Assembly: GCA_024280885.1 (NCBI GenBank)
Contig: JAJRPF010000067.1
Coordinates: 23,364-87,363 of the forward strand
Source: Planctomycetota bacterium
GTDB taxonomy: Bacteria; Planctomycetota; JAJSAM01; JAJVHW01
Reading direction: 5' to 3'
DNA: 64,000 nt
A model generated the notes under the pieces. That model did not search any database. It worked only from the letters and a program-made list of their open reading frames with translations, and had not been told where the DNA came from. Made by a program: the position numbers and the translations under genes. Of this stretch, positions 48,810 through 57,250 are shown piece after piece; positions within the stretch are counted from its first letter, which is position 1, and every line of letters starts with the position of its first letter.

Positions 48810-50995
48810 ACTCGACGTACGGCGGTCCATCTCGATCTTCGCGCACGCGGGCCACGCGCATTGTCCTACTCGCGCTCACTGTCCTCGCTCTAGTGACTGT
48901 CGGTTCTATCGCACGCACGTGCGCGTCCGCGACCGGCCGACGGCCTGTGGACACGCCGTCATCGGACACGGTGAAGGATCCGGCTAAGCCAACTCGCGTC
49001 GTAACGCGGCGTCGGACGAACGACGTCGAGTCGCCAGAGCGTGCTGACGATGCGAGCGTTGCAATACCCGTCGTGACGTCGCCGGAGACCGCCGAACGGC
49101 GGGTCGAAGTGCATGTGGTCGCCGCGGAGACACGGCAGCCCGTGTCGGGCGCTGCGTTTCGATTGATCACGATCGGCGTAGAGGTCTCGGTCGCCGGACG
49201 TGAGAGTGAGCGCGAACCTGGCCGCTACGATGTCGTGCTTTCCGGTGCGGCGCCGCGCTGGGAGTCGATCGCCGCATCAGCGACCGGCTACGTGGAGTCG
49301 CGGGCCACGCTCGACGGTGACACTCCGATCCTAATCGTCCTGGGGACCGGCGCGACGGTCGAGTGCAGTGTCGAGCGAACCTCCGGCGATGGCGTGTCGG
49401 GCGCACTGGTGTATCTCGGGCCACGCGAACTGGTCTCTGACGTGGCGGGCCTAGCCCGCTTCGAACTCGTGCCCTACGACATCCCACTTCGCCTCGTCGC
49501 GCTCGTGGATGGGATGCGAGTCGAACATCCGCAACCGATACGGATGCTCCGAAACAGTCGCCACAGGTCCATTCGCATTGAGGTCCACGCCGGGTTGAGC
49601 CTCGCGATCGAGACGGTGGACACGGACGGGGCAGCGATCCCCGACGCGGCGTTGCGTGTGGTCGCCCGCACCGGGGCGCCGGCGGCCCAGGAGGGGCTGA
49701 CCGACAGTCGGGGCCTCGTGTCTCTGCGGGGCCTGCACCCCGGTGAGTACTGGGTTCGCGTGCTGGCTGAGGGATACGAGCCCGCGTCAATACTCGGTGT
49801 TCGCCTGACGGGCGATGACTCGCTGACAGTCGTCCTTGAGGCGGCGCGCCCGCACTTCGTCCGGGGGATCGTCGTGAGCGAAGCCGGTCGTCCGATCGAA
49901 GGCGCCACGGTTCGACTCACCGGTGCTCCGGGCAATCGTGTCGCCACGACCGGTGCGGATGGCGTGTTCGACTTCTCGGAGCTCCGCGCGAGAGTTCCGC
50001 GCGACTTCGGGAAGAGCCGCCCAGTGGCGACATGGCCGCCACTTCTGATCACCGCGAGCAAGGAAGGTTGGGTGAGTCCCGGTGCCATCGCCGGGCAGTT
50101 GGATCGCGACGACCTGCGAGTCACTCTTGGACGACCGACCGCGGTGCGCGGCCGTATCGTGAACGCACTCGGGCAGCCGGTTCCTGAGTGCTCGGTGAGT
50201 TTTAGGATCGACGGTGCTGGCATGCAGTCGATGGGGCTCGACGGGCAACGCAGCGACGACGCCAATCGCGTGCGGCCGAATGGCGCGTTTCTCTGGGAGG
50301 GCGTCTTCGCAGGGGAGGGTGTCATCGTCGTCCAAGCGCGCACCGGCGCGGAGTCACGCGCCCCGGTGCGGCTGGTTGCCGGAGAGACCGTGGACGTCGG
50401 CGATCTCGTGTTGCGGATGCGGTCTCGCTTCGAGGTCGCCGCGATGACGAGTACCGGCCAGATCGTGCCAGCGATGGATGGGATCATCCGATTGCTCAAG
50501 GACGACGGCAGACCGATCCCGGACGGACACTCTTTCCTCGCCGGTGGATCAACAGTCTACTCCGGGCGCGTGACCGTGGCGGCCATGTCGCGCGAGTGGT
50601 TGGCGAAGACGTGGCCCGTCGTGGAGCTTCGTCGGGAAAACACCGCCGCCGTGCAGATCGAACTGCTGCGGGCGGGTTCGATTGCGGTCGTGGCCTTTGA
50701 CCGCGGGGACCCCGTGGCGGACGTCGACGTTCGACTGGAATACCTGGGACCGCACGACCAGGCGTTTGCAGAACGCGGCACGCTGGGGGTCAATGCTGAC
50801 GGCTCACGCATATACCACGCCGCAGTAGGTTGGCGCAACGATGGCAACACTGGCGCCGAGCGCGAGGTGACCTTTCAGCCGGTTCCTCCGGGCCGCTACC
50901 GTGTTCTCGTCTCGGGGGCGGACGGGGCGACCGCGGATCTCGAGTTCGAACTCGACGAGGGCGCCAGCCGCAGAGTCTCAGTGAGCCTCGACTGA
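48806..50995 (+). CDS. Membrane-anchored protein with carboxypeptidase-regulatory-like repeats (insert gene 3)
   Basis: 729 residues from ATG 48806. An N-terminal transmembrane helix (IVLLALTVLALVTVGSIA) and low-complexity linker precede repeated Ig-like modules with the usual phrases: TRQPVSGAAFRLI, AIPDAALRVVAR, LRGLHPGEYWVRVLAEGYEP, GRPIEGATVRLTG, GQPVPECSVSF and VPPGRYRVLVSG. It has the same architecture as the 1027-residue island protein at 9620. Nothing marks it as a virion protein. It is most likely a host-surface or envelope cargo gene carried inside the phage tail operon. Confidence 0.8.
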   Translation: MNSTYGGPSRSSRTRATRIVLLALTVLALVTVGSIARTCASATGRRPVDTPSSDTVKDPAKPTRVVTRRRTNDVESPERADDASVAIPVVTSPETAERRVEVHVVAAETRQPVSGAAFRLITIGVEVSVAGRESEREPGRYDVVLSGAAPRWESIAASATGYVESRATLDGDTPILIVLGTGATVECSVERTSGDGVSGALVYLGPRELVSDVAGLARFELVPYDIPLRLVALVDGMRVEHPQPIRMLRNSRHRSIRIEVHAGLSLAIETVDTDGAAIPDAALRVVARTGAPAAQEGLTDSRGLVSLRGLHPGEYWVRVLAEGYEPASILGVRLTGDDSLTVVLEAARPHFVRGIVVSEAGRPIEGATVRLTGAPGNRVATTGADGVFDFSELRARVPRDFGKSRPVATWPPLLITASKEGWVSPGAIAGQLDRDDLRVTLGRPTAVRGRIVNALGQPVPECSVSFRIDGAGMQSMGLDGQRSDDANRVRPNGAFLWEGVFAGEGVIVVQARTGAESRAPVRLVAGETVDVGDLVLRMRSRFEVAAMTSTGQIVPAMDGIIRLLKDDGRPIPDGHSFLAGGSTVYSGRVTVAAMSREWLAKTWPVVELRRENTAAVQIELLRAGSIAVVAFDRGDPVADVDVRLEYLGPHDQAFAERGTLGVNADGSRIYHAAVGWRNDGNTGAEREVTFQPVPPGRYRVLVSGADGATADLEFELDEGASRRVSVSLD

Positions 50996-51293
50996 GAGTC
51001 GGTCGGAAGCCCTGGTGGGTCAGAGCAACTATGGGGTGGGTTCCACGGTCTCACGTTGCGATTCGCGCCGGCGAACTCAAGTCGTTGCTGGCGGACGATC
51101 ACCGTGCACGGCTCGTGTTGGACTTCGTCGGGGGTTCGGGCCTGCCAGTCGTCTACGCGGGCATTGGCTCACGCGAGCGTGGCGCGGGACGCACTGCGAT
51201 GGCACCGGCCGTCTGAGAGGGTGCAGATCAGCGCCACGCGGGCACCCCCTACTGGGGCCATAACAGAGGGCCTGGGAGGCTGACCGCGCGCCG

Positions 51294-51341
51294 GTGGCCG
51301 GGGGGCCGGGGCAGGACCCCAACTGTCGTTGCACAACGGGG
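51294..51341 (+). pseudogene. C-terminal motif of a Mu gpF/SPP1 gp7-like minor capsid protein
   Basis: Encodes VAGGPGQDPNCRCTTG. The PGxDxNCRC motif ends the head-morphogenesis domain of gpF/gp7-type minor capsid proteins. No upstream domain survives in frame. This phage's own head genes lack such a protein, so the fragment comes from another phage. Confidence 0.4.
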
Positions 51342-51422
51342 ACCGACTCGGCGCGGCCGTTTTCCTCTCGGAGCCGCCATGCCCTGAATGACAGCGATCT
51401 CCTGGTTCTTAGGGCGGCGACG

Positions 51423-51475
51423 ACTCGCTATCGAACGCCGAGTAGAGCGAATGTCCTGAGACAAGGAGGTGTCAG
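51423..51475 (+). promoter_or_regulatory. Conserved leader of the DUF2924 gene (copy 2)
   Basis: ACTCGCTATCGAACG...AGAGCGAATGTCCTGAGACAAGGAGGTG repeats the leader at 26348-26399. It contains the strong AAGGAGGT ribosome-binding site. Confidence 0.5.
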
Positions 51476-51907
51476 ATGACACAACGCGCACAGCGCAAGC
51501 GGACCCGCTCCGCGCCCCCGGCCAAGCAGGCCGCGAAGAAGACGGCCACGAAGAAGGCGCCTGCCAAGGCGACGCGGAAGAAGACGGCGCCGAAGATCGC
51601 TCCACCGAAGGAACCCGTCCCGGCCGCCAAGCCGCGCACTCGCGATCCGCGACTTCCCGCCCCCGGCTCCGAGATCGTCCGAACTTACAAGGGGAAGGAC
51701 ATCCGCGTGCAGGTGCTGGAGGACGGCTTCACCCACGACGGAGATCCCTATCGCTCGCTCACCGCGATCGCCAAGGCCGTGACGGGTTACCGAGCCATCT
51801 CGGGGCCTGCGTTCTTTCGGCTCACCGAGCCGACGCAGGAGACCGCAAAGAGCGGGCGAGCGCCCAACTCCGCGACGGCGACGGAGCGCGTCAATGATGT
51901 CGAGTAG
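51476..51907 (+). CDS. DUF2924 family protein (intact copy)
   Basis: 143 residues. A histone-like lysine/alanine/threonine-rich N-terminus (AAKKTATKKAPAKATRKKTA) is followed by the DUF2924 domain: RDPRLPAPGSEIVRTYKGKD, VQVLEDGFTHDGDPYRSLTAIAKAVTG, SGPAFFRL. DUF2924 genes are common in phages and mobile elements; their function is unknown. The basic tail suggests DNA or RNA binding. A frameshifted paralogue with the same leader lies at 26400. Confidence 0.8.
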   Translation: MTQRAQRKRTRSAPPAKQAAKKTATKKAPAKATRKKTAPKIAPPKEPVPAAKPRTRDPRLPAPGSEIVRTYKGKDIRVQVLEDGFTHDGDPYRSLTAIAKAVTGYRAISGPAFFRLTEPTQETAKSGRAPNSATATERVNDVE

Positions 51908-52169
51908 CCGCGACGCGGCTCTCTCGATCCTCACGCTCCGGATTGGCCGCAGGACACTCCGCGTCTCCTCGCTCGCCGAGGCATCGGCCCGCTACGCCGC
52001 CGAGAGGGATCGATCCGGGCTCGGCGCTTCGCGCTTCCGCGAGGGCCGGGTCGAGTCTGCGGACGGCGAGACGCTCAGGATCTCGTACAACGCGCGGATC
52101 TGGAGGGGCGAGTGGCCGACGGCCGAACTGCTCTTCGACCCGGCGGCGGCAGCGATCCCGACTGCCTGA
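51894..52169 (+). CDS. Small phage-associated protein (91 aa)
   Basis: Starts at ATG 51894 inside the end of the DUF2924 gene. TLRIGRRTLRVSSLAEASARYAAERDRSGLGASRF reads as a small beta-alpha domain often found beside DUF2924 genes in phage islands; RISYNARIWRGEWP follows. It is followed by a strong terminator, so it closes the inserted block. Function unknown. Confidence 0.6.
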   Translation: MMSSSRDAALSILTLRIGRRTLRVSSLAEASARYAAERDRSGLGASRFREGRVESADGETLRISYNARIWRGEWPTAELLFDPAAAAIPTA

Positions 52170-52188
52170 CTCGTGCCCGATGAGCTCG

Positions 52189-52223
52189 ACCGGCGGCGTT
52201 CGCGCGCCGCCGGTTTCGTGTTT
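52189..52223 (+). terminator. Rho-independent terminator closing the inserted block
   Basis: ACCGGCGGCG-TTCGCG-CGCCGCCGGT is a perfect ten-pair stem with a 6-nt loop followed by TTCGTGTTT. It lies 20 bp after the stop of the 91-aa gene and before the tail genes resume. Confidence 0.75.
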
Positions 52224-52434
52224 GCGGCGCTGTGTCTGATGGGTGCCGAGGGAACCTGACCGGGTAGAGAAAAGGGGAATGTGATGTGGAGTGTTCCGGT
52301 CCTGCTTTACGGGAGGTCGACCCAACCTCGGCGGGCAGATCATAGCGCCCCTCATCGACGCTTCACCAACCTCCTCTGACGGCCCGCTTGCATCGCTCTC
52401 CCGGCACTTGATCCTCCTGGTTGGAGGTTCACAG

Positions 52435-52776
52435 ATGGCCGTTCTCGCCGTTCAACAGATCAGTCGCGCAGGTCTTGACGCCGCGCTCGCCGCCGCCGCG
52501 GCGGGTGGCGACGCGTTCCCCAACACCGGCCGCGTCTTCCTACGCGTCGCCAACGCCCACATCTCGGCCGCGCGCACGGTCACCATCGCCTCGCAGCTCC
52601 CTGCGGGCGCGATCCCGCAGGGCGCGGCGAAGACCGACATCGCCGTTGCTGTGCTGGCCACCGAAGAGCGCTGGATCGGTCCGTTCGACCCGGCCGCGTT
52701 CAACGATGCCAACGGCCGCGTGGTCGTGACGTACGACGACGAGGCCGACCTGACAGTCGGCGCGTTCGCCCTGTAG
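52435..52776 (+). CDS. Small phage structural protein (113 aa), tail region
   Basis: ATG 52435 follows GGAGG at 8 bp. Beta-rich (FPNTGRVFLRVANAHISAART, RWIGPFDPAAFNDANGRVVVTY) and resembles small head-tail or tail proteins with a jelly-roll-like fold. It directly precedes the tail tube gene. The specific role is unknown. Confidence 0.6.
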   Translation: MAVLAVQQISRAGLDAALAAAAAGGDAFPNTGRVFLRVANAHISAARTVTIASQLPAGAIPQGAAKTDIAVAVLATEERWIGPFDPAAFNDANGRVVVTYDDEADLTVGAFAL

Positions 52777-52797
52777 CCCGAAAGAGAGGAGAGCCCC

Positions 52798-53247
52798 ATG
52801 CCCCGTAGCGGAGCGAAGATCGGAAGCAGGACGCAGTTCCTGCGCGAGGACCCCATCGACTCGGGCACGTTCGTGGCGGTGGCCGAGGTGAAGTCGATCA
52901 ACGGACCCTCGCAGTCTCGCGACGCCGTCGAGGCGACGCATCTCGAATCCGACGACGACCACACCGAGTACGTGCCCGGGATCGCCGAGGCGGGCGAGGT
53001 CAGCCTCGTCCTCAACTTCCGCCCCGAGCACACGAGCCAGGGCTCCTCGGCCGGACTCTACAAGGACTTCCAGGACGGTGCGTTCCGCAACTGGCGCATC
53101 GCCTTCCCGCAGTTCAACGGGACGCCGACGCTCGATCTGGCCGGGTTCCTGACCGGCTGGGAGCCGTCGGTTGCGACCAAGGATCTCCTGACCGTTGCCG
53201 TGAAGCTCAAGGTCTCCGGAAAGGTGACGGCGACCTCGTTCGCCTAG
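52798..53247 (+). CDS. Major tail tube protein
   Basis: 149 residues. RTQFLREDPIDSGTFVAVAEVKSINGPSQSRDAVEATHLES (shown in part) is the characteristic start of lambda gpV-like tail tube proteins, followed by the NWRIAFPQFNG strand. Hexamers stack to form the siphovirus tail tube. It lies just before the tail assembly chaperones and tape measure. Confidence 0.85.
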   Translation: MPRSGAKIGSRTQFLREDPIDSGTFVAVAEVKSINGPSQSRDAVEATHLESDDDHTEYVPGIAEAGEVSLVLNFRPEHTSQGSSAGLYKDFQDGAFRNWRIAFPQFNGTPTLDLAGFLTGWEPSVATKDLLTVAVKLKVSGKVTATSFA

Positions 53248-53251
53248 TCCC

Positions 53252-53644
53252 ATGGGAAACCACTACCGAGCCGAGATGACCTTCGAGGTCGAAGAGACGA
53301 AGGAGCGCGACGGCGAGGTTCGCCAGGAGCGCGTTCCCTACACGCTGCGCTTCTCCTGGAACGCTGCGGCGGAGTTCGAGCAGGTCGCCGGCAAGACGCT
53401 GACCGCCGCACTCGACGAGCTCTCGCGCCAGGCACTCTCCGCCGTCTCCGCCCGCGCTCTCCTCTGGGCGGGGCTGCGCGAGAAGCACCCCGGCGTGACG
53501 CTCCTGCACGCGGGCCGACTCATCGATCGGCTCGGGTGGAAGCGCGTCCTTGAGCTGATGAACCACGCCTTCGAGTACTACTTCCCGAAGGAGGAGGAGA
53601 CCGAGCCCGGCGCGGACCCTCCGACGCCCGCGCCCTCGATCTAG
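53252..53644 (+). CDS. Tail assembly chaperone (gpG-like, zero-frame product)
   Basis: 130 residues from ATG 53252, 5 bp after the tail tube stop. It has AEMTFEVEETKERDGEV, YTLRFSWNAAAEFEQVAGKT and GLREKHPGVTLLHAGRLID, the helical profile of tail assembly chaperones placed between tail tube and tape measure. The acidic C-terminus EEETEPGADPP precedes the stop. A second frame continues beyond it (next entry). Confidence 0.75.
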   Translation: MGNHYRAEMTFEVEETKERDGEVRQERVPYTLRFSWNAAAEFEQVAGKTLTAALDELSRQALSAVSARALLWAGLREKHPGVTLLHAGRLIDRLGWKRVLELMNHAFEYYFPKEEETEPGADPPTPAPSI

Positions 53645-53949
53645 AGGAGTGGCGGGACAAGGCGGCAGAGGCCGGTATCCCGCCCGACGCCTTCTGGCTC
53701 CAGACCCCGCGCGAGACGCTCGCGACCCTGCGCGCCCTCGCCGCGCAGGAGCGCCGCGCGTACGCGCTCAGTCTCTACGGCGCATGGCACTCTGCGGCGT
53801 TCAGCGGCATGCAGGAACTCCCGGAACTCGGTCCGCTCCTCGCGCGGGTCTCCCGGGGCGCTAACCAGGAGGACGAGGAGCAACTCGCCGAAGCGCGCCG
53901 GATCGCGGTCGCCTTCGGTGCGTCGCTCCACCCGGAGGACTCCCCGTGA
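53554..53949 (+). CDS. Tail chaperone T-like extension in the -1 frame
   Basis: The frame -1 relative to the chaperone is open from the TGA at 53551 to the TGA at 53949. It encodes a clear protein (LEEWRDKAAEAGIPPDAFWL, ETLATLRALAAQERRAYALS, EEQLAEARRIAVAFGASLHP) but has no usable start codon before 53800. It therefore most likely joins the chaperone by -1 frameshifting somewhere in 53554-53644, as in lambda gpG-gpGT. No textbook slippery heptamer is visible. The stop overlaps the tape measure start by GTGA. Confidence 0.65.
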   Translation, partial: ADEPRLRVLLPEGGGDRARRGPSDARALDLEEWRDKAAEAGIPPDAFWLQTPRETLATLRALAAQERRAYALSLYGAWHSAAFSGMQELPELGPLLARVSRGANQEDEEQLAEARRIAVAFGASLHPEDSP

Positions 53950-55967
53950 GCGTGATCGGTCGGCTGAAGATCCTGATGAGCGCCGACTCGGCGCAGATCG
54001 TCAGCGATCTCGGCAAGGCGCGCTCGGCCGTGCGTTCCGCGGCAGGCGCGATGGGGGGCCACGCAAGCGACGCCGCGAAGTCACTCACCACCGAGATGGG
54101 GAAGTTCAGCACGCAGATGCGGGGTGCGCCGGGTGCGATCTCGGCTGCGACCAGCGCCATGCGGCTCTTCGGGGAGAAGGGATCGCCCTCGGTCCAGACG
54201 GTCGGCTCAGCCCTCACGTCGATCCTCGCGTCGGGCTTCACGCCGCTGGGTCTCGCGATCGGTGCCGTGACAGCCGGGATTGGGCTGATCGCCACCAAGT
54301 CCACGGAGCTCTCCGCCCTGGAGGAGGCCGCCGAGAAGGCGACCGAGAAAACCGCCACGCTGCGAGAGGAGATCGCCGGTCTGGGTGTGCAGCTCTCGCT
54401 GCTGAGCGAAGGCGGGCGGGCGACGGCGATCGACGTGTCGATCCGCCGCGCCGAGCAGCAACTCAGCGACCTGCGGCAGAGCCGGGGCCCGGATCTCTCG
54501 CGCGGGGAGAGCCGCGAGATCGAGACGACGATCCTCTCGCTCCGCGAGCAGATCTTCGAGTTGGAGAGGAAACGCGACCTGGAGCGGGACATCGCCGCAG
54601 CATCGGACGCGCGTCGATCCGCTGAGCAGCGCGCCGAGCGGGCACGCGCGTCGGCAGCGCGCGCGGCCGCCGATGCCGCTGCGGAGCAGAAGCGCGTGGT
54701 CGCCGATTCGATCCGCGCCTGGGACCGGCTGACCGCCTCTCAGGAACGCCGTCGCACGCAGCTTCGCGACATGGTGCTGCAGGTCGAGGCGCTCCGCGAT
54801 CCCGACGTGGATGTGAGCCTCGCGCGTCAGAGCCAGCGCGTCGACGACGTGCAATCGCGTCTGTCGAAGAGGGGGCTCTCGTCACTGGACGAACGGGATC
54901 TCAGCGAGCAGCTCGAGTTCGAGCGCGAGATGCTGCGGCTCCTCGAAGAGCGTCTGCGCATCGAGGATGACCGAGCCGACGAGGGGGAGCGTCAGCGGGA
55001 GCAGGAGGCCGCCGCCGCTGCGAAGGAGCGCGCTGCTACCGCGGCCGCCACGGAGGCGAAGCGCGTCGCCGAGCGTCGCCAGGCGGCGGTGGAGAAGACG
55101 ACGACCGGCATCCTGAAGGCTGAGGGCGATCTGGCGTTTGACCTGGAGCAACTCGACCGCACGGAGACCGCGCGGCGCGTCGCCGAGTTCGAGCAGCGCT
55201 TCGCAGAGATCCTGGAAGAGGCCCGGGCCTACGGCATCGAGACGGTGAAGCTCGAGGAACTGATCGCCGCGCGTGTGCGTCGCATCCGCGACGACGCCGC
55301 GCAGCCCGGCGGAGAGGGGGGCGAAGAAGGACCCTCGCGCATCGATCAACTTCGCAATGCGATCGACTCGGGCACCGCGACCGAGGGCTTCCGCGCGCGG
55401 ATCTCTCTCCTGCAGGAAGAGACCGCGAGTTGGGGGAAGCTCGGTGCGCAGCTTGCCGATACGGCGGCCTACGGCATCTCGGGCGGGATCGCGCAGGCGC
55501 TCGAAGACGTCGCTCGCGGCAGCAAGTCGGCGTCGCAGGCGTTCAAGGAGTTCGCGCAGAGTTTCGCGTTCGACGTCGCGCGCATGATCCAGCAGGCGCT
55601 CATTCTGCGCGCCGTCACGTCGCTCTTTGGCGCCGCCTCGGGCGGAGGGACGGAGACGGCGAGTTTGGCTGCCACGAGTGTGCCGACGACCAGCGCCGCG
55701 TTTGGCGGCACGTTCCGCGTGGGTGGCTTCGGTGGTCTCGACAGTCAGCTCGTCGCCATGAAGCTCTCGCCCGGGGAATTGGTGCGCGTGACGGACGGCG
55801 CCGGATCTCGAAGCAGCGATGACGGTGTGAAGCTCGCCGTCACCGTGCGGCCGCCTGCTGTCATCGCCGACGAGGTCATGGCGAAGTCGAGTCGCGAGGC
55901 GCGCGCCGCCGTCGTCGCGACGGCTCTGCAGCGCAGTGGACGACGCGGCGGGAGGGCGCGCGAGTGA
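53946..55967 (+). CDS. Tape measure protein
   Basis: 673 residues from GTG 53946. It begins VIGRLKILMSADSAQIVSDLGKARSAVRSAAGAMGG (shown in part), followed by a hydrophobic segment (GLAIGAVTAGIGLIATK), long heptad-rich coiled coils (ALEEAAEKATEKTATLREEI, RRAEQQLSDLRQSRG) and a C-terminal DVARMIQQALILRAVTSLFG region as in lambda gpH-like proteins. It sets tail length and exits first at injection. Confidence 0.88.
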   Translation: MSVIGRLKILMSADSAQIVSDLGKARSAVRSAAGAMGGHASDAAKSLTTEMGKFSTQMRGAPGAISAATSAMRLFGEKGSPSVQTVGSALTSILASGFTPLGLAIGAVTAGIGLIATKSTELSALEEAAEKATEKTATLREEIAGLGVQLSLLSEGGRATAIDVSIRRAEQQLSDLRQSRGPDLSRGESREIETTILSLREQIFELERKRDLERDIAAASDARRSAEQRAERARASAARAAADAAAEQKRVVADSIRAWDRLTASQERRRTQLRDMVLQVEALRDPDVDVSLARQSQRVDDVQSRLSKRGLSSLDERDLSEQLEFEREMLRLLEERLRIEDDRADEGERQREQEAAAAAKERAATAAATEAKRVAERRQAAVEKTTTGILKAEGDLAFDLEQLDRTETARRVAEFEQRFAEILEEARAYGIETVKLEELIAARVRRIRDDAAQPGGEGGEEGPSRIDQLRNAIDSGTATEGFRARISLLQEETASWGKLGAQLADTAAYGISGGIAQALEDVARGSKSASQAFKEFAQSFAFDVARMIQQALILRAVTSLFGAASGGGTETASLAATSVPTTSAAFGGTFRVGGFGGLDSQLVAMKLSPGELVRVTDGAGSRSSDDGVKLAVTVRPPAVIADEVMAKSSREARAAVVATALQRSGRRGGRARE

Positions 55968-56620
55968 GCAGCGCCGTCTTCCCGTTCAAGTTCCTGCGAC
56001 GCGGGTTTGTCGAGTACCTCTCGTTTCGCACCGCCATCGACGAGATGGGTGGGGGACGCCGCGTCGTGCAGAAGCTCCACGCGGCGGGAGAGCTCGTCGC
56101 CCGCGGGACGCTCCTATTCCCGAACAAGGGCGGCAGCTACGCCGACTTCACGGCGTTCTGGGCGGCGCGCTTCGGCGCGTTCGAGGCGTTCCTCTATCGG
56201 GCGCAGGACCGGGGCGCTGCGCAGACGATCGACGGCCTGACCGCCGCGGCTGCGCAAACCGACTTCACCGCGACGCGCCGCTACGTGGACGCCGCAACGC
56301 TCTTCGTCCGCAAGGGCGGCGTACTCCAAACGCTCACAACGCACTACACGTTGGAGAACGGATCGGGCGGCGCGTACGTGCTCGGCATCTCACCGCGCCT
56401 CGTCGTCCACTTCCTCGCCGCTCCCGGCGTGGGCGTCGATGTCGAACTCACCTACGACTTCCTCTACCCGGTCCGCTTCGAGGGCGACGACCTGCCCGAC
56501 GACATGGAGCTCGAGACCGGAGGCGCAGGCCCCGCGGGGCTCGTCGATCGAACGCTGTCCGTCCAAGTGCGGGAGACGGGGCCGGGCTTCAGCTACGCCG
56601 ATGCTCCGGACAGCCTATGA
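55964..56620 (+). CDS. Distal tail protein, DUF2460 family
   Basis: 218 residues from GTG 55964, overlapping the tape measure stop. FPFKFLRRGFVEYLSFRTAIDEM, NKGGSYADFTAFWAARFGAFEAFLYR (shown in part) and the acidic end match DUF2460/gp19-like distal tail proteins. It links tube to tip. The stop overlaps the next gene (ATGA). Confidence 0.8.
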   Translation: MSSAVFPFKFLRRGFVEYLSFRTAIDEMGGGRRVVQKLHAAGELVARGTLLFPNKGGSYADFTAFWAARFGAFEAFLYRAQDRGAAQTIDGLTAAAAQTDFTATRRYVDAATLFVRKGGVLQTLTTHYTLENGSGGAYVLGISPRLVVHFLAAPGVGVDVELTYDFLYPVRFEGDDLPDDMELETGGAGPAGLVDRTLSVQVRETGPGFSYADAPDSL

Positions 56621-57249
56621 GGGAGAAGGACCCCGCCTTCCTCGCGCTGCTCTCGGGCGACGAACTCGACCTGGTCGCACTGATCGAGATCGAGCGCGCG
56701 ACGACGCCGCTGCGCTACGCGCTCGACACCGAGCCGCGCATCTGGAACAGCCTGACGTTCGCGCCGACCGCGGGCGCCTTCGGCGAGATCCAGGAGTCGG
56801 CCGAGCGCGAGGTGCCGTCGCTGCAACTCGTCCTCCAGAACCGCGACGGCGTGCTGGGTCCGCTCGCGCATCCGGCGACCGGCGGCGAGGATCTGCGCGG
56901 ACGGCGGGTGACCATCCGCCAGGCGAGCCGCGCGCTGCTCACCGGCACGAAGCCCGACGACCTCGTCATCGAGTGGGCGCTCTTCATCGAGAGCGTGTCC
57001 TGGATCGGGCGCGAGGCGGTGGCGTTCGATCTCGGGATCTTCCCGGCGTCCGACATCCAAGTGCCCAACCGCAACCTCCAGGGGCTGCGTTGTCGCTGGA
57101 TCTACAAGGGGCTCCACTGCGGCTCGACCAGCGCGCTCCCGACGTGTGAGCGGACGCGCGAGGCGTGCGCCCTGCGCTTCCCCGGCGCCCCCCTGCGTTT
57201 CGGCGGCTTCCCGTCGTCTGCCGATGCGCGCGCGCTGAGGCTTGCCTGA
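56617..57249 (+). CDS. Minor tail protein, lambda gpL-like (Fe-S cysteine set)
   Basis: 210 residues from ATG 56617. The C-terminus CRWIYKGLHCGSTSALPTC...ACALRF...FGGFPS reproduces the four-cysteine arrangement of lambda gpL, which binds an iron-sulfur cluster at the tail tip. Upstream EIERATTPLRYALDTEPRIW and FGEIQESAEREVPSLQLVL fit the DUF2163/gpL-type fold. Confidence 0.85.
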   Translation: MREKDPAFLALLSGDELDLVALIEIERATTPLRYALDTEPRIWNSLTFAPTAGAFGEIQESAEREVPSLQLVLQNRDGVLGPLAHPATGGEDLRGRRVTIRQASRALLTGTKPDDLVIEWALFIESVSWIGREAVAFDLGIFPASDIQVPNRNLQGLRCRWIYKGLHCGSTSALPTCERTREACALRFPGAPLRFGGFPSSADARALRLA

Positions 57250-57250
57250 G

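Larger units (their letters stand above)
50996..51475. other. Remnant-rich spacer after the Ig-like gene
   Basis: No intact gene. It contains the degraded minor-capsid-like motif at 51294-51341 and, at its right end, the conserved leader of the DUF2924 gene (51423-51475). A frame around 51035-51216 (VAIRAGELKSLLADDHRARLV) may also be a fragment. Confidence 0.4.
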
